From: Chlorocebus sabaeus
Lineage: Eukaryota; Chordata; Mammalia; Primates; Cercopithecidae
Reading direction: 5' to 3'
NCBI RefSeq assembly: GCF_047675955.1
Contig: NC_132926.1
Location: 15,815,326-15,879,325 of the forward strand
DNA: 64,000 nt
Shown: in pieces, positions 13,963 to 25,849 of the stretch
Layout of the letters: every line of letters begins with the position of its first letter
Numbering within the stretch: position 1 is the first letter of the stretch
Notes under the pieces: model-generated
The model's database searches: none
What the model was told of the DNA's origin: nothing
Seen by the model: only the letters and a program-made list of their open reading frames with translations
Made by a program: the position numbers and the translations under genes

Positions 13963-14306
13963 AGCACTCTTGACAATAAATAATTTATTTGTATTTTAAT
14001 GTTGCTTTGCAATACATTATCATGGCAATTTGTGTGCTGCTTTTTTTTTTGTTTGTTTGTTTTTGTTTTTGTTTTTGGATTTTAGGGTTTTTTTCAGCAA
14101 TGTAGTGGAACATTGCCAATAAGAATTGTTCATAAAAATATGACCTTGTTATTTTTTTCCAAAGAGACAATGTAAAGAGAGGAACGCTAATAATCTAAAC
14201 AATATTTAACACCTTTAGCATCTGTTGGAAAGCAAATATGAAGACTAATGTTCTCCTAGATAGCTCATTCAATGTTTATCTTGATGACTAGAAAACAAGC
14301 AACCGA
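13963..14306 (+). repeat. Local direct duplication, copy 2
   Basis: Same orientation as 12116-12450, about 1.85 kb apart. Shared landmarks are "cattatcatggcaatttgtg", "ggaacattgccaataagaat", "gacaatgtaaagagagga" and "ctcattcaatgtttatc". The T-rich segment carries TTTG-type interruptions (about 14041-14076) not seen in copy 1, and there is a 3-base insertion near 14257. Flanking sequence upstream of the two copies is unrelated. Confidence 0.9.
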
Positions 14307-14365
14307 ACAACCATTGAACTGAATTACAATAAAATATACGTTTTTCACAGAGAGGAGCACAAAAT

Positions 14366-14515
14366 CAGTTTTCATTTGGCATGCTAAGTATGCTATATTT
14401 GAACAGAATGTTACATATTCATTTCATTCATCATTTAAAGGCAGATAATCAGGAAGTCATTACGTGGCCTGCATTGGGCAGCTATTTGATTAGAGCATAA
14501 TTGAGCACTCTGTAA
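14366..14515 (+). repeat. Copy B of unassigned three-copy motif
   Basis: About 150 bp aligns with 50535-50685: shared "ttttcatttggcat", then "catttcattcatcatttaaa", then "cagataatcag", "aagtcattac", and finally "taattgagcact". The core is also present at 6341-6379. It is rich in TAAT-type homeodomain-like words. I cannot assign it to a named transposon. It may be an old interspersed repeat or a duplicated regulatory element. Confidence 0.65.
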
Positions 14516-15327
14516 TTCAGCCAAGGCTGACAGGTTGGGAATGCATAATATCCATTCTAGGTGTTTTGAATGTGGGGAAAACTATGGGGCAAATGGTGTT
14601 TGCTGGCCAAAAGTGGCCACTGGAATGAAAGAGAAAAACCCAGAAAAATAAAAATTTAATGTACATTTTGTTCTTTTAGTGTTAAAATTGTTCTGTTTTA
14701 TTTTGCAAACTGGTAATTTATAAATTGCAGTAACTCATGTGAGAAATTGTTCCCTCTGGCATCAGAAAACTTCATGTGACATTTTGAGTCACGCTGGCAT
14801 GGCTCTATGGTGGTCCAGACTGACTGTCCATAGATTCTTAGACATGAAGGTAGTAAGTTAAAGCAGAACCTGATTTTATCCAGGAGTTTACGAAGTGGGG
14901 AACTGGGGATGGAAATTAACATGCAGAAGTGCATGATAAGGCAGAGCAAAAACTGGAGAAGACAAGCTACAGATATTCTTACCATGCTTATGGTTGGTGG
15001 GGACAAGACATCATAATATAAATGCCAGGCTGTGTATCATAAGCTAATTTACTTCTTTAAAACATCACTAGCACATCACATGCATGACTTTCCAATGGTC
15101 TACTTGCTGTTTCCTGTTTGTCAAATTTCTCTTCCATCTTTAGACTTCCTATCCAAACCCAATGTGAAGTTTCAATCAGAAGGGAAAGCATTAGGGAACT
15201 TTATTAGGTTCAGAAATAAAATATACTTAGTTGCACAATTTATAAATATTTACTAACTTTTTTGCTACAGTAGCAACTAAATTCGTGATTTTTAGGAGAC
15301 AAGGAGGAGTATTTTATCATCATCATT
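14516..15327. other. Unique sequence, no gene
   Basis: Unremarkable sequence. The 102-residue minus ORF at 14698-15006 has hydrophobic stretches but no recognisable family, no Kozak-like or promoter context that I can identify, and is most simply a chance frame. Confidence 0.5.
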
Positions 15328-15789
15328 TGTATAAGTTTTCTAGGACGGTTGTAACAAAGTACAGCAAACTGCGTGGCTTGAAACAACGGATATATATTGT
15401 CTTACAGTTCTGGAGGCTAGAAATCTGAAATCAAGGTGTTATTGGCAGGGCTGATTCTTTCTGAGGGCTCTGAAGAAGAATCTGTTTCATGCCTCTCTCC
15501 TAGCTTCTAGCGAAAGCCAGCAGTACTTAGATTCTGTTGACTTGTAGCTGTATTGCTCCAATTTCTGCCTCCATCATCACATGGCATTCTCCCTGTGTCT
15601 TTGTGTCTTCACATAGCTGTTTTATTTTAAGAACACATATACTGGATGAGGGGCCCACCCTACTTCCATATGACATCATCTGAACTAATTACATCCGTAA
15701 TAATCCTATTTCCAAATGTCACATTCTGAGGTACTGAGAATTAGATTTCAACATATCTTTTTCAGGGACACAATTCAATCCACACAGCA
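15328..15789 (-). mobile_element. MLT1-type solo LTR (ERVL-MaLR), antisense
   Basis: The plus strand reads as the reverse complement of an MLT1 LTR: "gtggcttgaaacaac" and "ttacagttctggaggctaga" near the left, "gcctccatcatcacatggc" in the middle, "ctaattacatccgtaataat" and "cctatttccaaatgtcaca", and "acacaattcaatccacac" at the right edge. The length, about 460 bp, is usual for the family. No internal retroviral sequence adjoins it, so it is a solo LTR. Confidence 0.88.
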
Positions 15790-17977
15790 CTGTTTAGAAT
15801 TGTTGACATATGGTAATAATACAATGCAAATTAACTTTTACTTGGTTCTAAAACTCTTTGTAGGAAAGTTACTCCTTTATTGTAGCAAGTGAAGATTATG
15901 CCAACTGCCAACTCATGATACTTCTTTGACTTGATTAAAAGACATATTAAGACATAGGAACTATATGAGGCAGAGGTGTAACGAATCCAAACTCTTATGA
16001 TCATGAATATAGAGTTAGCCAAAGACAGAGTGGTAAAAGTCTCAACTAAAAAAGAAGAGACCCCCTCATTGTCCTTTATGAAATGACTTCCTCATTGTGC
16101 TGTTGATACTAAAAGACATATCAACGTTCAAATAAATATTGGTAGTAACCAGATGCAGACAGTCATGAGCTTTTGTGACCTGCATCTTATGGGAACTCTT
16201 GAGACCTGTATCTTATGGGAGGGATGGGGTAGAGTTTGAAAGGTGTCTGAGTCAGCAACTAAGTGTGAAATAAAGTGGGAAAGTTGTGGATGCCAAAGAA
16301 AATGAAAATGCTGAGTCAACAAGTTCAAGAATTTTTTGGCCACTATTCTTGCATCTCCTTCTCCCAGTGATGTAGTCTCAATAGTATAGAGTCCCTTTAG
16401 TTTAGTCTCTACAGTATATAGTATAGGAGTATAGCAGGATATGAAGAAGGAAACTTCAGCCAAAAAGCTTATAAATCAATAGCAGATTCCAAAGTGAGGT
16501 GTTAAATAAAGATGCTTATTTTCCAAAATAAACTTTTGTGAATCTGTGAGACCAGACTAAATCCTTTTATCCATTCAAAAGATATGAAAGTACCAGGTGC
16601 ATTTGTGACTTGAGTTTTGGAGAGCGATTGGTCTTTGATGAGTCCCACCCACACCAGTGAGAGGCACGAGGTGAAGTGACTCTCATTTTGTGCTTAATGA
16701 AGAGATGCTTCAATGAGACTATTTTAGGTAGCTTGATATGTGCCCCTTATGCTTAGGGACTATGAGAATTGGGGTTGGACTTATATATGACATATCTAAA
16801 GGCTGACAAATGGGAATGGCTATTGCTAACTGATAAACCAAAGAAAGGTGATGGTGTAGAAGAGCCTGCCTTCTTGGTGTGTTGAAGTAATGAATATGTG
16901 ATTTGTCCTACAGATCAGAGGGGATCCATGTGTATGAGAACCACCATGGGTGTCCGAAAGGATTGTACAAGGGGCAGTTAGAATGGGAAGTGTTGCTCAT
17001 CAATAAAACCGTAGGAATCACATATTGATTCGAGTGGCTGAGGAAGACACAATAGAAGACAGGCTGGACTTCCAGTTTCAAGGAATCTGCTGGTGAGAGA
17101 GGTCAGTGGTAGGGCAGAGGAGGGTTTCTGTAAAGAGTTCACAATAACACCTTATAAGAGAAAAAATACAGTTTTAAATTTCTGGAGAACCAGGAAACAC
17201 AAAACCACTTCTTACATTTATCAGTAAGATAATAATTTTTTCCTCCCATAAAGTACTCATTCTGGAAAAGGGAAGTTTTAACTTTAGTCAAATGTAGCAT
17301 TTGTGTTACTGTAAGAGGATGTTCATTCCAATTTCTGAATGAAGTCTGTGTTCACTAACTTTAAGTGACCATAGGGTTTTTCATTAACCAAGAATAAGCA
17401 GAAAAATTGTGGTGCCTAACTACATTTTCAGAGAAGGGCAAGAGAAGAAGTAAATCCATTGAGCAAATTTAAATCAAAAGTGAGACTTGAAGTTGCTATA
17501 TGGTTATATCCTACCAATCATGTTTGTTCAATGAACCGATAACATTCACATTTGTAAATCTGTTTTACTTCACCTTTCCTGCTTCTTGTCATTGCTTTAT
17601 GGAAGAGATTGTGGGACTAGAAGTAGGTGGAGCTCCTTTTTGTAGATACTTTTGTTAAGTGAGAGTTGGCTGCTCATAATTGAGACAGCTATAATGGGTA
17701 GGCTAGAAAGGAGAGAGGGCTCACTTCCATCTCTTTTGACTTTCCGGCTACTTAATATCAATAACAATCACTTTGTGAATGAGGGTGATTACAAAGAGAA
17801 TGATTAGAATCAGGGTAAGCTTTGCTGAATATCCAGATTGACAAGTAGAAAAAAATGTTTAATCTGCCTAGATCTTCTTCCTTTTGTGTTCTAGACTTCT
17901 CTTTTGGTGGTGCAGTATATCAAAATGACAAAGACCATGAGAATATTACAGTTTTGAGTGCTTATTTTGGAAGGTAA
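15790..17977. other. Unassigned sequence with one 26-bp partial tandem repeat
   Basis: No gene seen. At 16177 and 16203 the phrase "gacctg(c/t)atcttatggga" is repeated with a 26-base period. The 111-residue minus ORF at 16128-16463 overlaps this and has no recognisable domain. The interval 16560-17150 has a less AT-rich character and could be an old retroviral remnant, but I cannot name it. Confidence 0.45.
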
Positions 17978-18201
17978 TGTGATGGGTTGAATTTGTCTTC
18001 CCCAAAATGATATGTGAAATCCTAACCCACAGTACTGTGCAGTGTGACCTTATTGAGAGATAGGGTTTAACAGAGTTAATCAAATTTAAATTAGGTCGTG
18101 AGGGTGGACTTATGCCAATACGACCTGTGTCCTTATGAAAAGGGGAAATTTAGACATAGACAGACACTTTGGACATTATTATAAAGAGAGAGAATGCCAT
18201 G
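17978..18201 (+). mobile_element. MLT1-type LTR, 5' part (split)
   Basis: It begins "tgtgatgggttgaattt", then "gaaatcctaacccacagta" and "gtgaccttattgag", matching the MLT1 start, and stops at CCATG where a THE1-type LTR has inserted. The remainder resumes at 18563. Confidence 0.88.
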
Positions 18202-18562
18202 TGATATGGTTTGGCTCTGTGTCCCCACCCAAATCTCACCTTGAATTGTAATAATCCCCACCTGTCATGGGAGGGACCCTGTGGGTGATAATTGAATCAT
18301 AGGGGTGGGTGTTTTCCTGTGCTTTTCTCGTGATAGTGAATAAGTCTCTAGAGATCTGATGATTTTATAAAGGGGAATTCCCCTGCACATGCTTTCTTGC
18401 CTGCTGCCATGTAAGATGTGTCTTTGCTCTTCCTTTGTCTTCTGCCTTAAGGGTGATGCCTCCCCAGCCATGTGGAACTCTGAGTTCATTAAGCCCATTT
18501 CCTTTATAAATTACCCAGTCTTGGGTATGTCTTTAAGAGTAGCAAGGGAACAGTCTAATATA
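18202..18562 (+). mobile_element. THE1-type solo LTR (ERVL-MaLR) nested in MLT1
   Basis: It starts "tgatatggtttggctctgtg" and "ccccacccaaatctcacctt", and ends "ataaattacccagtcttggg" followed by "cagtctaatata". The 361 bp length is right for a THE1 LTR. A 5-bp target-site duplication flanks it (CCATG 18197-18201; CCGTG 18563-18567), differing by a CpG-type transition. No internal region remains, so it is a solo LTR formed by recombination. Small ORFs within it are not genes. Confidence 0.93.
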
Positions 18563-18821
18563 CCGTGTGAAGACATAGGAAGAAGGAGCTCATGTGATTA
18601 GAGTGATGCATCTACAAGTAAAGAAATGGCAAGGGTTGTCACAAAGACCAGGAGCTGGAAGAGGCAAGCATGAATTCTCCCCTAGAGCCTTCAAAGAGAG
18701 CATGCTTTTTCTAACACCTGGGTCTCAGACTTCTAGGCTCCAACGCTGTAAAACAACAAATGTCTGTGTTAAGCTACCCAGTATTTGGCACTTTGCTATG
18801 GCAGTCCTAACAAACTAAAAC
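18563..18821 (+). mobile_element. MLT1-type LTR, 3' part (split)
   Basis: Picks up "tgtgaagacataggaag" exactly where the left part stopped, continues "ccctagagccttcaaagaga" and ends "gcactttgctatggcagtcc" and "taacaaactaaaac", the usual MLT1 3' end. Confidence 0.88.
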
Positions 18822-19190
18822 GGTGGGTTATGAAGGTGCTTGCTGGAAGAGCCTGAATTGAAGGTGGGGTTCAGAGAAAATATAATAATTTTAGAAAAAT
18901 AATTTAACACATAAATTTAAGAGAAAGATTATATTTTTTAGTAGGGCCAGAGGAAGCAAAACATGTATCCATGAAATATCCTAAGATTTTGTGCACCACA
19001 TGGGTTTCTCTCTGTGCAATATAATCTTAGGGATTCAAGGGGTCAGAGCTACTAAAGTGGGGTTTGGTGGAGGAGCAAGTGTTGAATGGTGGTAATACAT
19101 TAAGTTCTCATGAAGCTATTATAATTCCAGGCAGCAGTTTCACATACCTAACAAAAAAAAATCTATTGAAATCACTGCAGAGGCTAGGGG
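18822..19190. other. Unassigned sequence before an LTR
   Basis: No gene or firmly identified repeat. It may be part of the same retroviral remnant as the adjoining LTR but I cannot show that. Confidence 0.4.
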
Positions 19191-19659
19191 CTGATAAGAC
19201 CCAGAAAAACAGGATGTGGGCCAAGCTGGCTAAGACCCACTGGACCCAATATGGGGCTGGATTTGTCATAAGTGTCACCTAGGACCTCATTATATGCTCA
19301 TTAACATACTAAATCACATACCCACCAGCATCATAACACTTCAGGGAACATCCATATTTGGTGTAAAAATGGGTAGCACCACAGTTCTGAGAAATCTTCA
19401 CGTTTCTCCTATATTCATGAATATTCCACCCCTTGGTTAAAGAAACCCATAAAAGTAGCAGCCCCAAACTCTATCATGTGATTCATTCTTTTGAGTATAC
19501 CTGTATTTGCTTTTCTTGTATACTTTTCTCTTTGCAGTAAATCTCCATACTTTCACAATTTTCTGATTCATCCTTGGATTCCTTCTTGAGATGTTTTCAA
19601 GAGCCTAGACACTAGCCATGGTCAGGGTCCCACTAGTGTTTGAGGACCTCCCCTGATAT
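19191..19659 (+). mobile_element. ERV1-type solo LTR (family not named)
   Basis: LTR architecture is visible in sense orientation: a U3-like left part ("taagacccactggaccca"), a TATA-like "cccataaaag" at about 19447-19456, and downstream "tttgcagtaaatctccatac" in which the usual AATAAA poly(A) hexamer position reads AGTAAA (19537-19542). It ends near "acctcccctgatatca". Edges are approximate and I could not match a target-site duplication. Class I LTR by architecture, family uncertain. Confidence 0.65.
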
Positions 19660-20429
19660 CAGGAAATACCAGCTATTTTTATATTTTATTATGACCACTT
19701 TTTGTACATTTTTGCCTTCCAAAATTAATTATAGGCTTCTAAGGTCAGAAAATATGCCCTGTAATTCTTAAAATCCTCTAGAAAATAGAAAATTTATTTG
19801 TATATATTAGGCAGCTAACAAATTCAGGCTAAAGTGAGAATATTGGAATGGTGTAAGATTATATTTTTGGACCACACACACTTAATTCCTGTATAGACAG
19901 CTACATATTCTCCATTACAAAAGACCAATTTGGTACTATGTTTTTAAAAAATCGACTGCATTTTAATTAGCTTTGATTAACAGTGCAAAGAGCTAAAGAG
20001 AAACAGGATCAATTTTTTTTTTTAAGTCAGTATGCGAGGGATTTACATTCAGTAGTCTAACTCTTTCACATATCACCAGCAGAATTGGGCCCCAAGCAAT
20101 CTATTCATTTGCAGCTATAATAAATGACTCAGGGGACTGAAATGGTGAAGAAGTCTGTCATTTGAAGATTTGTGGTGATTGGTTACAATAGGAAAATGAA
20201 TTCCACAAAGCCAACTAGAGTATGTATAATGAATTCATTGCTTCAGTTACCACACAAAAGAAATGCCAAAAGGTTTAGTTTACACATATAAAACAAAAGT
20301 CACTGGTAATATCATGTGGAAAGCAAAAATGTTGAGATAACAGAATCCAGCAATAGTTAACGCATATAAAACAGTATAGGCTGTTCTAGCATCTTAGGCA
20401 GCTAGGTATAGTGCATACAACTTCTGAAG
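19660..20429. other. Unique AT-rich sequence, no feature
   Basis: Nothing supportable seen. Confidence 0.55.
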
Positions 20430-21000
20430 TCTACTTTTAATTCTAGACATTGTCTGCTCTTGGCTTCTCACCTACCCTTTGGTAGTATCCTTTTTTATCC
20501 CTGGGGCTAGAAGCCTGAAAACTCTTTTCAAGCTCCCTATCAACTGGTTTCCTATTAGGGTCTGCCAATGGGAGTTATCACTTGGAGATTAAAAAAACCA
20601 AAGCAAAAGAGAAGCCTTTTTTCTTCTTATTTTAGCAACTTTGGAAGCAACAGCAGGAGCAGACAGCAGAGGAATGTGACCACAGGCAGCAACATAGGTG
20701 GCAAGTTCAGCAACCTCATGGAGTGCAGGCTCCCTTAGCAGCAAAGGTGTAGCTCTATCAGCAGCTGCTCCAGCATGTCAGCAGGAGGCTGCTGGGCTCC
20801 AGCCAGACACTAGGCAACTCCTTGAACTTCACATGTTACCAATCTGTCCCTTTGTTCCTCCAGCCCTTTTTCTTCTTTCTGTTGCTTCTCTAGTTCCTCA
20901 TGTACAGTTCCTTGTGCTAAACCTTTTTCTTCTTGAAATATCTAGAAAGGCTTCTGTTTTCCTTATTGGAAACTCACTGATTCAGCATTATCAGTGAGTG
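20430..21000 (+). repeat. Probable old interspersed repeat, family uncertain
   Basis: "gctagaagcctgaaaactct", "ttagggtctgccaatggga" and "cctttgttcctccagccct" are phrases I associate with a common medium-reiterated primate/mammal repeat of LTR-like character, but I cannot name the family. The 99-residue plus ORF at 20698-20997 lies inside it and is not treated as a gene. Confidence 0.35.
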
Positions 21001-21924
21001 TCCCCAGAAACAAATACATCTGGAATTGGTTATGTAATTTGCTCGGGCCTAAATATAGTTGAAATCCCACTGCCAGTAGAAAATGGAAAACTTGTACATG
21101 TCATGCAGTGGCAAAACAGTAACTGAAATTATTCCCTGTCATTGTCTGAGATGATGTACCTATTAATGGGTAAGCTTGAGGTTGCCAAGTGACTGTTTCA
21201 TGGCGAACATGTTTACAGGGACTGAGGGGTGATGAGTAGCTTCAGACTACAATAGAGAACTTACTGACAGAAAGGGACAATCTCTGGGCTTTACATTCTC
21301 ACCTTAAAATATGGATGGAGAGGTTCTGTGAATGGTGCTGATAGAGTATCTCATGAGGTCATAGAACTGTGCTGCTGAAAGTGAGACCCCAGATTTGATC
21401 CCATGAGTTGCAGAACTGCAACATAAGTTGACTTCATAGCTTCAGCATGCCTCTTATGTAAGCACCAGGGCATTGGTTAATATGGACTAGAAATCTGAAA
21501 ATTGGAATGAAGGTCTGTGAGTGGGTACAGATTAATCTAAAAACTTTGAAAATCCTAATCCCTCTGAGCCTTCTTTTCCAAAGAATGTAGCCCTTGTTTC
21601 TAAAGGAAGAGGAAAGTAGTCTTCCTTTGCTTTGAGAAACTATAATGAGCTCAACTGAAGCAGTTACTTTGCAAGATGTCAATTATTTTCAAGATATATG
21701 CTTATTCCAACTCATTGCCTTCATGCCCAAAGACAGAGTTAGATCCCCGTAGGTCCAGGAATGTAAAAGCAAAGTTTGACCTAGAAGAAGATAGCCTATA
21801 TACTGAATGAATTATTCTGAAGACTCAGATAATTTATATTAGCAAAACCCTGGATATTATATGTAGGAAAGGATGGCAAGGTTGTTATAAACAAAGAAAT
21901 CTGGAACTAGTTATATAATATGTT
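21001..21924. other. Possible ERVL-like internal remnant, weak
   Basis: Phrases such as "gaagactcagataatttata" followed by "aaggatggcaagg" resemble ERVL-class internal sequence heavily damaged by stops. No open pol, gag or env frame remains. An alignment to ERVL internal consensus sequences is needed to confirm it. Confidence 0.3.
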
Positions 21925-22056
21925 TGGTTTTGTTTTTAGAGATTGAGGGTTCTCATTATGTTACCCAGGCTGGTCTTGAACTGCAAAGCTCAAGCAATTC
22001 TCTGGCCTTAGCCTCCTAAGGACCTGGGATTACAGATGCAAGCCACTGCGCCTGGA
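21925..22056 (-). mobile_element. Free Alu monomer (FLAM-like), antisense
   Basis: About 130 bp resembling a single Alu arm: "tatgttacccaggctggtct" through "ctgggattacagatgcaagc" and "cactgcgcctgg", with no second arm. A target-site duplication flanks it (GTTATATAAT 21910-21919; GTTACATAAT 22060-22069), which supports a monomeric insertion and not a truncated dimer. Confidence 0.85.
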
Positions 22057-22584
22057 TCTGTTACATAATCTTTTATGCCAAAGAGGACAAAATAATGGAT
22101 CAGAAGTGGCTCTCACAGCTTCCTTGGTGGATTAAAACATTGACTCAATAGTGATAGGTATTTAATGAATTTGTGATGACAGAACTTCCCTGGAATAATT
22201 TTTAAAAAGAAATCCAAGGATGTGGAAGATAAGAATACTGCAGTATATTTATCATGTGCTACTCACTTGCTTCCATGTTCCCTGGTAGTGTCTAGACAAT
22301 TCTTCATTCCCCATGGCACTGAGAAAGCCTGAATGACAGGAAAACTAGGATCCTTGAATAGCTTCATGGTGGCTCTCCTCTGCAGGAGACTATGATGGAA
22401 AAGGATGTCATTAAAAGGGGCTGCCTGATTTCTGTGGTAAGAAGGAAGAGGCAGAGGTCCAATGACAAGGAGGATGCAGTTACAACAATGGGCATCAGGC
22501 CTGGAGTGTTTGTTGAATGTTTTGTCAGGAAGGCATTCTTGGTAGTGGCTAATTGATTAAAGGTCCTTCAGATAAAATTAGATA
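22057..22584. other. Unassigned sequence, possible ERV-like remnant
   Basis: Less AT-rich than the surroundings, no open frames of note, no named element recognised. Confidence 0.35.
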
Positions 22585-22791
22585 AGAGGTTGGAAATCTA
22601 TGGCCCAAGGACCAAATCCAACATGCCATCTATTTTATAAATAAAGTTTTATTGGAATACTTTCTTACCCTTTCATATGTGTGCTTCCTATGACTGTTTG
22701 AATACTACAATGGCAACTGAGATCATATAGTCTGAAATGTCTAAGATAATTACTGTCAAGCTTATTACAGAAAAGCATTTGCTAACCCTGA
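22585..22791 (-). mobile_element. MER5A-type hAT-Charlie MITE, antisense
   Basis: Reverse complement of MER5A is readable: "tggcccaaggaccaaatcca", "taaataaagttttattggaa", "ctatgactgtttgaatacta", ending "cagaaaagcatttgctaacc". The length of about 205 bp is nearly complete for this nonautonomous DNA transposon. Ancient and inactive. Confidence 0.88.
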
Positions 22792-22822
22792 ATTAGTTGG
22801 TTAACCAACTATTGTATTGATG

Positions 22823-23128
22823 TCTGTATAGGCTCTCTATATTTGTAAGTTCTATATCCATAGATTCAACCAGCTGCAGATCAAAAATATTTGAAAAAAA
22901 TACATATAATACAAATTTTAAGAATACAGTATAACAACTATTTATATATCATTTATATAATATTAAGTATTATAAGTAATCTAGAGATGATTTAAGATAT
23001 GTGGGAGGATATGCAGAGGCTATATGCAAATACTACACCATTTTGCATAATGGGCTTGAGTATCTGAGGATTTTGGTATCTGTAGGGAATCTGGGAACCA
23101 ATGCCCCACAGATACTGAGGTATATACA
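22823..23128 (-). mobile_element. MER2-like Tigger (TcMar) MITE, antisense
   Basis: Readable landmarks: "catagattcaaccagctgca" near the left, "aagtaatctagagatgattt", "gaggctatatgcaaatacta", "ttgagtatctgaggattttg", and "ccccacagatactgagg" at the right end. This matches the nonautonomous Tigger-derived MER2 family. The 61-residue plus ORF at 23001-23186 is a by-product. Confidence 0.82.
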
Positions 23129-23389
23129 CCAAAAACCTAGGTTTGGAATACAGAGACCTTACTGGAATCACTATAATGGAGAATAATGGCCTCTTCCCTA
23201 ATTTCTAGATCTGAACTAATTAGCAGAATTGGGAATCTCTTAGGATAAAGAGAGGCTAGGTTTTTGTAAAAAGTGACTTGGCCTTAGTATACCCTGAAAA
23301 TATTCCCATAGACCTTCTGTAAAGCAGCCTGTGTCTACTTGACCAGATTAACTGTGTACTGGGAAAGGGGGAACTCAGATCTTCAGGGA

Positions 23390-23665
23390 ATTACCAGATG
23401 TGGGTACTGAGTTGATGTTAATCTGTGAGGACCCTAAATGCTGTGGTCACCAATCAGAGGGGAAGCTAGAAGATTAATGGAGTCTTGGCCCGTTTCCATC
23501 TTGCAGTGAACCTAGCGGGGGCACAGACCACCCTGGCATTGTTTCCCCAGTTCTTGGGTTCATGTTGGAATAGACATACTAGATGACTATGGGGTCCCCC
23601 TCTGGCCCTCTTGACTCCTGGAGGGAGATATCATCTTTGGCCCTGGAGTCACATCAACTTCCTCA
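23390..23665 (+). mobile_element. ERVL-type internal fragment, low confidence
   Basis: "tgtgaggaccctaaatgctg", "ttaatggagtcttggcccgt" and "ttgggttcatgttggaatag" followed by "acatactagatgac" resemble the ERVL-class internal region in sense orientation. No open retroviral frame survives. The family assignment is from memory. Confidence 0.4.
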
Positions 23666-25782
23666 CAACCTCCCTCTGCTCTTTGCTCTCATTAAACTTC
23701 TTTTACTCTTCCTAACCTTTCCATACCTTTTCAATTCAATCCCCTGCTTTTATTTCCTCTCTGAGGTAGATAACTTCCTAATTCACTTGCTTACAATCAG
23801 TTTGGAGTTTAGACACTGGGAGAAGATATTGAGCTCACATCATAACGACACCTTCTTCTCAGTTTCCTCAAGTCTACTATGACTATGTTATGCCCAGGGA
23901 GGCCAAGCAAACTGCACAGTGTCGTATAGTTAGATAGTTGCCAAACACCAGTAGAAGAATTTCTGGCTCCTGACTAGTGACTCTAAACTTCTATTTGAAT
24001 TGCTCTTATATCATTAACAAACAAACAAACAAACATAGATTATTTGGTCAAACTGAGATCATGTAAAGCTGAACCTGGAGGAAAAGCCTGGGTACATGTC
24101 TTTCTCTAAAGCCCTGCAGTTCTTAGAACAGCATTAGGAACTACAGCATCGTGTAAAAGATATCAAGGACCTGCATCACAAGTGCATTTATCTTATGAGG
24201 ATTCAACTTCATGTGCTTTAGATAAGGGAGGTGGGGAGAGAAAGAGAGAATAATAAAGAATAACTGACACAGGTGACTTGGTTTTCCATGCCTTCAGTAG
24301 GTGTACATCCCAGTCCCCAGGGTAAGTATGATATGAATTGGATGTTCCCTTGGTCGGTCTAAAAACAGGGCTCTCATAGTGAGAATGTCTTCTCTGTGTT
24401 TGGCAGACTGTCAAAATGTGTGACCCACAGAATCAGTCAGGAGTTATTGAAGTATCTTTCCAAGTTATGTGGTCCGATCAGTGAGGAAAAATATTTCTTA
24501 AAAATCCAAGATTCCATTATTTCAGATGTAGTTTTGGAACTATATAGACAAATATTTAAACATCTTAAGAGTCATAAGGGTGCAAATTTAATCAAATAAT
24601 GTAGTAGCCTGGGTAGAATAGCTGATTTTTGAGATGATTAGGTTAATTAGGTAGTATTGTCTCAAACTGAAGGAAGGGGAGTCAGTGAGTACTCCCCTTT
24701 TCTTCTAAGTTGTAGAGCTGAAGACAGATGACTGTGGGAAGGGGCTCAGCTCAGCAATTGGGATCAAGGATGGACTGCACATCTAGACATCTGCACAACT
24801 ACATGGATATTTGCTCATCTGGATATATGTCTGCACATCGAGATATCTCTATTGCTTAATATGTTTTTACTCATTTGATTTCAACTGACTGAAGAGATAT
24901 GCCCCTAAATTGCATGAGGTAACATAATTAACTTCTTAATGGGTATTGTTTTTAACCTCAGGCATATTCATTTGCAATGAAATATAGAAAATAGTTAGAA
25001 AAAAACTATAATAGGAGTAGTTTTGTGTTAAGATAACTGTGTTTTTTCTTATATGTATAACACATGCAAGATTTTTACGTAATAACTAGAGAGTCTTCCA
25101 GTTCCACTTTAAAATGTAAAATTCAGAAATAAATTTGGATGTGTGTTTAAAATTGATATCTTACCATGCAGTATTGGAACATAGAGCATATCTTAAAAAT
25201 AATCAAATTTTTAGTTGATTTATACAAAGTTGTATTTATAAAACATATAAGCATTACTTCTTGTTAAGGTTCATCCAATAATTGAAGTAATTAAAAGGAA
25301 ATCAAATACAGTATATTAAATTTATATATGCAATTTAAAAGTTTGAAGTTGTTTAATTAACAAATTTGTAAGTGGGATCAAACAGTAATCAAACGCTTCC
25401 TTAAAGATAATTACTAAAATTTGTTGTACTTATAAATAGAATAATAACTTTTATATGCTGAATTGAAAAGCTTAAGGTAGAACTAGGTTTACAGATTTGT
25501 TATTAGAGCATTGCATATTAACTTAAATGAAGTAAACCCGTGAATAATTACTTTTATACTCCAAAACCACAAATTTGACACATAAAAATGATATTTGGGG
25601 ACTAACTATATAAAGATTAGCATTTTCCACACAATAAGGTCCTTAAACACAAGTCAACTATCCTAACTTGTGTTCCCACAGACACTGAAGAAAAACCTGG
25701 CTGTGTTGAAATTCAATAAAAATAATAGATTGTAAATTAGTGTGCAGCCTGGAATTTTCAAGGTTAATTTTGACCATAAGCC
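23666..25782. other. Unique sequence, no gene
   Basis: Includes a short (AAAC)n run at about 24019-24035 and an AT-rich stretch 24850-25780. A cluster of short similar phrases ("gcacatctagacatctgcac" and variants, 24777-24845) is a degenerate local repeat. ORFs at 23583-23882, 24193-24414 and 24396-24599 have no recognisable domain. Confidence 0.5.
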
Positions 25783-25804
25783 TTTTTTTTTTTTTTTTTT
25801 TTTT
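25783..25804. repeat. Poly(T) tract, about 22 bases
   Basis: Uninterrupted T run. No adjoining retroelement body is recognisable. Confidence 0.9.
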
Positions 25805-25849
25805 GCTTTGTTTAAAACTTACTATGGAAAACTAACCCTACTCAAAGAG

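Noticed and set aside
14698..15006. 102-residue minus-strand ORF with hydrophobic stretches
   Set aside because: Hydrophobicity follows from AT-rich codons (Leu, Ile, Phe). No domain or context supports a gene.
16560..17150. Possible retroviral internal fragment
   Set aside because: Composition differs from its surroundings, but I could not match any retroviral motif or LTR, so no call was made.
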